DNA of 20,454 bases, taken from an uncultured Lachnospiraceae bacterium. Lineage in GTDB: Bacteria; Bacillota; Clostridia; Lachnospirales; Lachnospiraceae. The stretch spans positions 1-20,454 of the forward strand of contig CAJUHQ010000067.1 of the NCBI GenBank assembly GCA_910586095.1, given 5' to 3'. The notes under the pieces are model-generated. The model did not search any database, was not told where the DNA came from, and saw nothing but the letters and a program-made list of their open reading frames with translations. Every line of letters begins with the position of its first letter. Positions within the stretch are counted from its first letter, which is position 1. This document shows, piece by piece, positions 7,984-13,827 of the stretch. The translations under genes and the position numbers were made by a program.

Positions 7984-8032
7984 GCAAAAAATTTCATTTC
8001 TCTGGAAACGAAATAATCCGTTTCCAGAGAAA
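7984..8032 (-). promoter_or_regulatory. Intercistronic hairpin/attenuator between binding-protein and permease genes
   Basis: A perfect 14-bp stem (7997-8010 with 8019-8032) has an 8-nt loop. On the minus strand it is followed after three bases by AAATTTTTT. It sits in the gap between the lipoprotein stop codon (8061) and the permease start. In CUT1 operons, such hairpins commonly limit transcription into the permease genes or protect the 3' end of the binding-protein mRNA, giving excess binding protein. Here it could be a partial terminator or an mRNA-stabilising stem. Confidence 0.8.
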
Positions 8033-8060
8033 TGTTTTGCTGATGCCTGCCAGCTATTTA

Positions 8061-9518
8061 TTACTGCTCTAAATAAGTTGCAGTACCCTGGCTTGGATGA
8101 AGTGGATCGTAATCTTTAATAACTAATCTCTTGATACTTCCTGCTGCTACGTCAGCATCTAATGCATCATTATAACGTGTATTCAAATCTTCAATTGCCT
8201 CATCAATATCTACATAACCCATAATTGCATTCCACAAAACAGTTCTGTAATCATCTCCTGTCAGATTGACAGCAGGTGGAGTTGGGTATACAGATTCATA
8301 ATCTAACAAAGAGAAATCTGCAAGTCTTCCAGTTTTGCTCTTATCAATTACACCATCCATGTAAGAACTAATTGGCAAGCTGTATCCACCTTCCAAATAT
8401 CCCTTCAGGAACTCTTCAGACTGGAAGTACTGAATAACCTTCCATGCAAGATCCTGCTTCTGAGAGGTAGAAAGAATACCATATGACTTACTTGGTGTTG
8501 TCTGTAATGCACCTTTAATCTCACCCGTCAAAGAAGGAACTGTTGCAACGCCCCACTCAAATCCTTCTACAGGTATCTGATTTGTAAATACACCTGCTTC
8601 TTGGGAAGCATTGCTCCAAAGTGCAAATTGACCTTGTGCAAACAAAGCTCTCATGTTATCAACACCCTGCTGGTCAGGATAAGCAATTTCTTCACTGATA
8701 AACCGCTGTCCTGCTTCAAGAATATCTTTGTATCCACTAAAATCATACTTGCCATTTACATAGTCATAGTAGAAAATTCCAGATACTTGAGCTGACATCT
8801 CCAAAAGTCTCTCAAATGGAGATGAAGAGGTAAATCCAATACCATAGAATTCTCCGCCGCCCTGCTCAGTGACATCCTTTGCCATTGCAATATAATCTTC
8901 TAACTTTGTAGGAATCTGCTCATAGCCACACTGTTTTAAAAGATCAATATTATACTCAACACGAACGCCAGATCTCATACCACTGTATACAGCATAAATA
9001 TTGCCATTCTTTGCATTAGAGCCTTCATATGCATGCTCATATGGCTCATTGACTTTCTGGAAAGTCTCATCTGCATCAATATAGCTATTTAGTGGAATCA
9101 ACAAGCCATTGTCAGCAAAAGTATTTAATGGAAGACTGTTTGCTCCAACAACATCAGGTGCAGTACCACCATCCATAGCCAGCTTAATCATGTTCTGATA
9201 ATCCTCTGTAATAACTGTGAGATTAATAAAAATCCCATCCTCATTGGACTCATTATACTTGTCGATCATAGCCTCTACATATTCCAAATCATGTCTGTCC
9301 TCTGACCAAACTTCAATCGTTGTCGCCCCCCCAGGAGCTGTAGTTTCTCCATCTTGTGCTGTTGTAGTAGAAGGTGTCGTCTCAGAATTAGACGAACCTG
9401 ACGAACTATCGCCTGTAGCAGGTGCTGTAGTATTTGAATCTCCACTCTGTCCGCCACATGCAGTAAGACTCATTACCATCGCAGTTGCCAACAGTACACT
9501 TACAACTTTTCCCTTCAT
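8061..9518 (-). CDS. Extracellular sugar-binding lipoprotein, family 1, 485 aa
   Basis: Solute-binding component of the CUT1 importer. A lipoprotein signal peptide ends in LTAC, with Cys21 the expected lipidation site. A Ser/Thr/Gly-rich linker (about residues 22-67) tethers the ligand domain. The mature domain begins IEVWSEDR and has the alternating alpha/beta pattern of family 1 extracellular solute-binding proteins, including TAPDVVGANS and LAWKVIQYFQSEEFLKGYL, typical of oligosaccharide binders. The start at 9518 has AAGGAGG 5 nt upstream. It is the first gene of the minus-strand cluster and faces the response regulator gene across a 464-bp control region, so it is the probable main target of that regulator. 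Confidence 0.95.
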   Translation of the reverse strand: MKGKVVSVLLATAMVMSLTACGGQSGDSNTTAPATGDSSSGSSNSETTPSTTTAQDGETTAPGGATTIEVWSEDRHDLEYVEAMIDKYNESNEDGIFINLTVITEDYQNMIKLAMDGGTAPDVVGANSLPLNTFADNGLLIPLNSYIDADETFQKVNEPYEHAYEGSNAKNGNIYAVYSGMRSGVRVEYNIDLLKQCGYEQIPTKLEDYIAMAKDVTEQGGGEFYGIGFTSSSPFERLLEMSAQVSGIFYYDYVNGKYDFSGYKDILEAGQRFISEEIAYPDQQGVDNMRALFAQGQFALWSNASQEAGVFTNQIPVEGFEWGVATVPSLTGEIKGALQTTPSKSYGILSTSQKQDLAWKVIQYFQSEEFLKGYLEGGYSLPISSYMDGVIDKSKTGRLADFSLLDYESVYPTPPAVNLTGDDYRTVLWNAIMGYVDIDEAIEDLNTRYNDALDADVAAGSIKRLVIKDYDPLHPSQGTATYLEQ

Positions 9519-9602
9519 ATTATCCTCCTTTTTGTAAATAAAATTGTGTAATTGCGTACAAACTTATGGAACAAAAAAATTTTTATGATCTTTACCAAAT
9601 TC

Positions 9603-9686
9603 TTGTAACACTCCTATGTACGTGCATCTATTTTATCATCTTTTTTTCCTATTCAGAAGGACATATTCTACTCAAATTGTAACACT
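9603..9686. promoter_or_regulatory. Pair of TTGTAACACT direct repeats, possible regulator sites
   Basis: TTGTAACACT occurs at 9603-9612 and again at 9677-9686 in the same orientation. The 74-bp spacing is close to seven helical turns. AraC-type response regulators often bind direct repeats in front of the transporter genes they activate, so these are candidate sites. This is inference from position only. Confidence 0.35.
9630..9658 (-). promoter_or_regulatory. Candidate promoter for the binding-protein gene
   Basis: On the minus strand a TAAAAT -10 (9630-9635) lies 17 nt from a poor -35, TTCTGA (9653-9658). The weak -35 would suit a promoter that needs an activator. It would give a 5' leader of about 105 nt before the lipoprotein start. 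Confidence 0.35.
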
Positions 9687-9710
9687 TTTCAATATACTTT
9701 TCTTGTCTCC

Positions 9711-9739
9711 TTGATTATTTTCCAACCGCACTCTATAAT
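9711..9739 (+). promoter_or_regulatory. Promoter for the regulator/kinase operon
   Basis: TTGATT (9711-9716) and a consensus TATAAT (9734-9739) are separated by 17 nt, a good housekeeping-sigma promoter facing the response regulator. It implies a 5' leader of about 237 nt containing the inverted repeat at 9907-9943. Confidence 0.65.
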
Positions 9740-9906
9740 ACAAATGACTTAAAAATACAATACTATCATTTATAATAGTTTTGTTATTCATTCATTTTTA
9801 TTAAAAAAAATTATGAACTATCGCAGGATATTGATCGCTCTTGACAAGATCATGCAAAAGAGAGAACATTGAAAGGAAATTGCGAACTATAGTTTATATT
9901 GAAACG

Positions 9907-9943
9907 ATATTTGTAGTGTACATTTCTTTCACACTGCAAATAT
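9907..9943 (+). repeat. 13-bp inverted repeat in the regulator leader
   Basis: ATATTTGTAGTGT (9907-9919) pairs with ACACTGCAAATAT (9931-9943) around an 11-nt loop; the one mismatch is a G-U pair in plus-strand RNA. No U-run follows, so it is not a terminator. It ends 39 bases before the response regulator start codon. It may be an RNA control structure or a protein-binding palindrome. Confidence 0.6.
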
Positions 9944-9982
9944 GAGTAAAATGCGTGCAAAACACGTGAAGAGGTGTAAAAT

Positions 9983-11599
9983 ATGGAACTGCAAATGACT
10001 CCTACACAGTTTACGGCAATTATTGCCGATGACGAACCCGCTATACTAAAAGGACTCAAAGAATCAATTAATTGGTCCGAACTAGATCTCTCTATTATTG
10101 CCTTGGCACACGATGGGCGCGAAGCTTTGAACTTAATCACAAAACTAAATCCTGATATTGCCATTATCGATATTAAAATGCCTACTTTAAGTGGTCTAGA
10201 TGTAATACGAAATGCAAAAGATGCTGGCTCTGCTACAGATTTTATTATCTTAAGCGGTTATAACGATTTCTCTTATGCAAAAGATGCCATTAAATATGGT
10301 GCGCGTGCTTATCTACTCAAACCACTTGATAAAGAAGAATTTTATGGTGAAGTTTACAGAATTTGCTCAGAAAGAGCACATACTTTAGAAACTCCATATC
10401 CTGATAGACAATTTCTTCCGTATGGTTCAGAAACCGTTTTTTTTAATAACCTAATTGATAGTAAAATTCTAGATTCGGGAAAGATCAAAAATATATTGCT
10501 CTCTTCCCGAATCAATCTTTCAGACAGTCCCTGCTATGTGCTAGTTCTTCTTTTTGCACAGGACTTAGCTGAAAATGCCTTAGAAGAACTTCCTTTTCCA
10601 TTAATTATCGCAAAGTTAAATGAACATTTTGATACAATTCGACACCGTTTTTGGAAATACGATCACCAAAAAATTATTGGTATCTTTAATACATCCAATA
10701 CTACTTCTTTTCAGATTGCTATGCAGTGTATAGACGTTCTCACTGCCCAAAATCTGCCACTTCCTCAAATTGGGGTTGGTGATACTGTTTCTGGTCTATT
10801 TGAATGTCCTTACTCTTACAATCGCGCATTGACCGCTCTTTCCTATCAGCTCTATGATGATCGGTCAAAAATTTTTACTTATGAATTTATCTGTACAGTA
10901 CCTCCTAAGGTAACTTTATCTGATATTGATTATCTTCCATTGGTACAGGCTATTGTACGAAGAGATAAAGATGCCATCAAGAACTATTGTGACACTTTTA
11001 TTGACAGCCTATTGTATGTAACTATGCCGCCCCCCAATTATGTGTTTAGTCTTTGCTATGCATTATTTAACTTGATTGAACAGGAGTTTTCTTCGTTCTC
11101 CCAACAAGATATTACTCTAACTACCAATGCCAAAGACCTATATCAATTTAAGAAGCTAACGCAAATTCGTCAATGGCTCACAGAGTCTTTTTGTCAACTT
11201 TCTGAATTTATTGATGCTGTATACGGATACTCTGATCCTGCATCTTCTAGAAAACCTGCTAAGATTACAGAAGATGTGAAGGACAATATCATTAAGACTG
11301 CCAAAGAATATATCCATGGCAATATCCAAAAACATATTAAAATTGAGGATATTGCTCGTCAAGTACACTTAAGTCCTTCTTATTTTGCCATTTATTTTAA
11401 AAATAAAACCAATATCAATCTACGTGACTATCTACTAAATGAAAAAATGGAATATGCCAAAAAGAAACTGTCTGACCCTTCGATTTCAATCAGTGATGTG
11501 GCCTATGATATCGGTTATGGCGATTACCGCTCTTTCTCGAGAGCTTTTAAAAACATTTACGGAATCACCCCATCCGATTTTCAGGCCCGAAACAAATAA
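9983..11599 (+). CDS. AraC-type response regulator (YesN-like), 538 aa
   Basis: Cytoplasmic output half of a two-component system. The receiver domain occupies about residues 10-130, with acidic DDE near residues 16-18, phospho-acceptor D63 (in DIAIIDIKMP) and conserved K113 (in LLKPLD). The middle region, about 140-430, is the long variable linker usual in YesN-type proteins. The C-terminal AraC double helix-turn-helix spans about 430-535, including IEDIARQVHLSPSYF and the second motif VAYDIGYGDYRSFSRAFKNIYG. The start at 9983 has AGAGGTG a few bases upstream. It lies 11 bases before the histidine kinase gene, so the two are translationally close partners. By analogy it should activate the divergent transporter cluster and perhaps its own operon. 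Confidence 0.96.
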   Translation: MELQMTPTQFTAIIADDEPAILKGLKESINWSELDLSIIALAHDGREALNLITKLNPDIAIIDIKMPTLSGLDVIRNAKDAGSATDFIILSGYNDFSYAKDAIKYGARAYLLKPLDKEEFYGEVYRICSERAHTLETPYPDRQFLPYGSETVFFNNLIDSKILDSGKIKNILLSSRINLSDSPCYVLVLLFAQDLAENALEELPFPLIIAKLNEHFDTIRHRFWKYDHQKIIGIFNTSNTTSFQIAMQCIDVLTAQNLPLPQIGVGDTVSGLFECPYSYNRALTALSYQLYDDRSKIFTYEFICTVPPKVTLSDIDYLPLVQAIVRRDKDAIKNYCDTFIDSLLYVTMPPPNYVFSLCYALFNLIEQEFSSFSQQDITLTTNAKDLYQFKKLTQIRQWLTESFCQLSEFIDAVYGYSDPASSRKPAKITEDVKDNIIKTAKEYIHGNIQKHIKIEDIARQVHLSPSYFAIYFKNKTNINLRDYLLNEKMEYAKKKLSDPSISISDVAYDIGYGDYRSFSRAFKNIYGITPSDFQARNK

Positions 11600-11610
11600 A
11601 GGGAAAACTC

Positions 11611-13461
11611 ATGCTAAAAAAATTGTATCTCAAATATGGAAACCGCTCTCTCTATTCTAAGATCAGTATTATTATCTGGGGATTAACCTTAACCATCACT
11701 CTAGTGGCTGTTCTGACCTCTGTCATCTATTATCGATATATGGCAAATAACAAACTTTTAGATACTGCCAAATCCTCAGCCCAAAATGCAGTCAATACCA
11801 TAGACATCAATTATACAGACATTATTGAACGCTTTGTTGCTGCCTGTGGCACAGAAGAGTTTGCTGCTATTTTCAAAACATTTATCTCTCCTAATACTTC
11901 ACGCACCGCAAGAGAAGACATGGTACAAGAAGTATTAAATACACTTTTTAACTGTAATTATATGGTGAATTCTGCCTTAATTCTTTCTAGCGATAGAAAA
12001 GAATACTTTTCTCCCTATAAGAATCCACTCCGTACCAACCTACTTCCTCTCTTTTCTGAGGAAGAACTAGCCTCTATAGATGGTATCACGTGGCTACCTG
12101 AGCGAAAAAGTCCTTTTCGCAACTCTGTTAATGTGATTCCAGTAGTATTTCCTATCCACATGACAGACAACGGTTTCACAGCCATTTCAACCTCAGCAGA
12201 AGATCCTGATGCATATGTCATTATTTTAATTGAAAGTGTGAAACTTACCTATAGCCTTGCTCTCTCTGGAGACCTAAACACAGAAAGTACCTTTTTTATT
12301 GTTTCTCCAGAAGGGGAACTATTTAATTCTAGATCTGGAGAAGTCGCCCAAAAAGTTCTTGCAAATAAAGAGGTTTTTACCTTCTTAAAAAATTTTTCAT
12401 TTAGCTCTAAGGCAAATGACCATTATAATCACCCACACTACTACCTGATTGCCTCTAAGTTGGAGCGAATGGATCTTTTACTTGTCAGTTTTGTAGAAAA
12501 GGAACATTTCGCTGCTATGTTTGGATGGACTGGCGTTATTATTTTGATTGTATTGCTTGTCATTATTTTAATTATGGTCATTGTCTCATTTTTGATGGCA
12601 CATTACATTACACGCCCCTTAAACACTTTGATGAAAGTGGTCAGCCAGATTGGAAATAATGAATACACCCAACATATTCAATTTTCTACCAATGATGAAA
12701 TGGGAGAATTGTGTCGTGCTATCAACAGTATGCACGATACCATTCAAAAGCAAATGGAACAAATTAAACAGGAAGAAGCCAAAAAATATATGTCTGAAAT
12801 CAAACTTTTGGCTGAACAAATCAATCCACATTTCCTGTACAACACATTAGAATGTATCCAACTCGAAGTAATTGGTGGCCGGCCACAATCTGCTGCCAAC
12901 ATGATCCAATACCTTGCCGAATATTTGCGAATTGGTCTTTCTTATGGAGATGATTTAATTACCATTGCCAATGAACTAAGACACGTCCATGCCTACATTA
13001 AGATTTTAAACCAACGCTTCCAACAATCTATTATCTTTATGTATCAGGCAGAACCTGGATTAGACAGACATTATATGCTAAAAACAATTCTCCAACCTCT
13101 TGTCGAAAATTCCATCAAATATGGTTTTAGTATTGATGGATATGGCAGTGTTCCAATCTCCTCCCCCACCATTGAGATTCATTTTTATACGAGGGAAGAT
13201 TTGCTACACATTGAAGTCATTGACAATGGAGCGGGATTTGATGTAGAGAAAACAAAAGAAATTCTCTATCACGACAAAAACAGCGATGGCAGTAGGCATG
13301 TGGGCCTTCACAATATCTATTATCGACTTGTAACTTACTACGGTGAAGATCAAGTTGCTTTTGAACTAAGTTCCATTCCCTACTACCGCAATTCTATACT
13401 AATGCGCTTTCCCTTAACAAGGGAAAAGCAACAAGAACAATCCAATATCTTAACCAATTAA
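11611..13461 (+). CDS. Membrane sensor histidine kinase (YesM-like), 616 aa
   Basis: Partner kinase of the preceding response regulator. A first membrane span lies at about residues 18-42, followed by an extracellular sensing region of roughly 260 residues (probably a dCache-type fold), a second span at about 305-332, a HAMP linker, and the His_kinase module with phospho-acceptor H407 in EQINPHFLYNTLE. The ATPase domain shows N500 (LVENSIKYGF) and D538 (DNGAGFD). This is the normal layout of YesM/LytS-class kinases that control CUT1 glycan transporters. The ribosome binding site is AAAGGG, and the start lies 11 bases after the regulator stop. The ligand is likely an extracellular glycan breakdown product or a signal through the binding lipoprotein; that is inference. 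Confidence 0.96.
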   Translation: MLKKLYLKYGNRSLYSKISIIIWGLTLTITLVAVLTSVIYYRYMANNKLLDTAKSSAQNAVNTIDINYTDIIERFVAACGTEEFAAIFKTFISPNTSRTAREDMVQEVLNTLFNCNYMVNSALILSSDRKEYFSPYKNPLRTNLLPLFSEEELASIDGITWLPERKSPFRNSVNVIPVVFPIHMTDNGFTAISTSAEDPDAYVIILIESVKLTYSLALSGDLNTESTFFIVSPEGELFNSRSGEVAQKVLANKEVFTFLKNFSFSSKANDHYNHPHYYLIASKLERMDLLLVSFVEKEHFAAMFGWTGVIILIVLLVIILIMVIVSFLMAHYITRPLNTLMKVVSQIGNNEYTQHIQFSTNDEMGELCRAINSMHDTIQKQMEQIKQEEAKKYMSEIKLLAEQINPHFLYNTLECIQLEVIGGRPQSAANMIQYLAEYLRIGLSYGDDLITIANELRHVHAYIKILNQRFQQSIIFMYQAEPGLDRHYMLKTILQPLVENSIKYGFSIDGYGSVPISSPTIEIHFYTREDLLHIEVIDNGAGFDVEKTKEILYHDKNSDGSRHVGLHNIYYRLVTYYGEDQVAFELSSIPYYRNSILMRFPLTREKQQEQSNILTN

Positions 13462-13478
13462 CTTTAGGAGGATCTGTT

Positions 13479-13526
13479 GTGTTTGCGCCGCAGCAGCAGA
13501 CTTCTCCACACCCAAATGCGGCGTAG
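13479..13526 (+). CDS. Possible 15-residue leader peptide
   Basis: A GTG-initiated mini-ORF (MFAPQQQTSPHPNAA, then TAG) sits 7 nt after AGGAGG (13466-13471), the strongest ribosome binding site between the kinase and the NifU-like gene. The same RNA can form a 7-bp hairpin (CGCCGCA 13486-13492 with TGCGGCG 13517-13523). It ends 16 bases before the NifU-like start, so it may couple or regulate its translation. Alternatively the site serves a TTG at 13477 that would extend the NifU-like protein by 22 Arg-rich residues. Confidence 0.3.
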   Translation: MFAPQQQTSPHPNAA

Positions 13527-13542
13527 AAATGAGAGGGAATTT

Positions 13543-13779
13543 ATGGAAGATTATATCTGCAACACAATTGCCCCCAGAGTGCAAGGCGATGGAGGCTGGG
13601 TAGAATTTGTCTCCTACCAAGATCACATTCTCACACTCAACTTTAGAGGTGAATGTTCCAAGTGTACTATTTTAGACAGATGTCTTGACTGGATTTGTCA
13701 GGAAGTAAAACGCGATTTACAAGAGGAAATCACAATTCATCCCATTCGCCTAAAACCCTTTTTTTGGGATAATAAATAA
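13543..13779 (+). CDS. NifU C-terminal-like Fe-S protein, 78 aa
   Basis: A single-domain NifU-like protein of the kind that binds or transfers an iron-sulfur cluster. The family hallmarks are an IAPRVQGDGGWVEFV stretch near residues 9-23 and the CxxC motif C38-S-K-C41. Three further cysteines (C6, C47, C52) are present; C47 and C52 lie just past the motif and are not the usual pattern, so cluster binding may differ. The length matches stand-alone NifU domains. I prefer the ATG at 13543, which has GAGGG 5 nt upstream and begins at the conserved domain. A TTG start at 13477 would add an Arg-rich extension unlike the family. It lies between a sensor kinase and an alpha-mannosidase, an unexpected place for a cluster-assembly factor. 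Its role in this operon is unknown. Confidence 0.8.
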   Translation: MEDYICNTIAPRVQGDGGWVEFVSYQDHILTLNFRGECSKCTILDRCLDWICQEVKRDLQEEITIHPIRLKPFFWDNK

Positions 13780-13827
13780 TTTTGCAGACAATACAACAAA
13801 ACACAATAATATATTTATGGAGGAAGT

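Larger units (their letters stand above)
9519..9982. other. Divergent control region between transporter cluster and regulator operon
   Basis: This 464-bp AT-rich region has no credible gene. It holds a good plus-strand promoter, a weaker minus-strand promoter, a 10-bp direct repeat, a repeated GAACTAT heptamer (9815-9821 and 9884-9890), a TTGACA hexamer at 9841-9846 with only a poor -10 at suitable distance, and a 13-bp inverted repeat near the regulator start. I saw no clear catabolite-response (cre) site. Confidence 0.7.

Noticed and set aside
9217..9537. Plus-strand frame antisense to the lipoprotein signal and linker
   Set aside because: It mirrors the Ser/Thr-rich linker of the binding protein; the low-complexity valine/proline-rich product is a shadow.
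9841..9869. TTGACA hexamer as main regulator promoter
   Set aside because: The -35 is perfect but no acceptable -10 lies 16-18 bases downstream; the TTGATT/TATAAT pair at 9711-9739 is better.
9850..10164. Minus-strand frame in the divergent region
   Set aside because: It overlaps the response regulator receiver domain antisense and has no convincing ribosome binding site.
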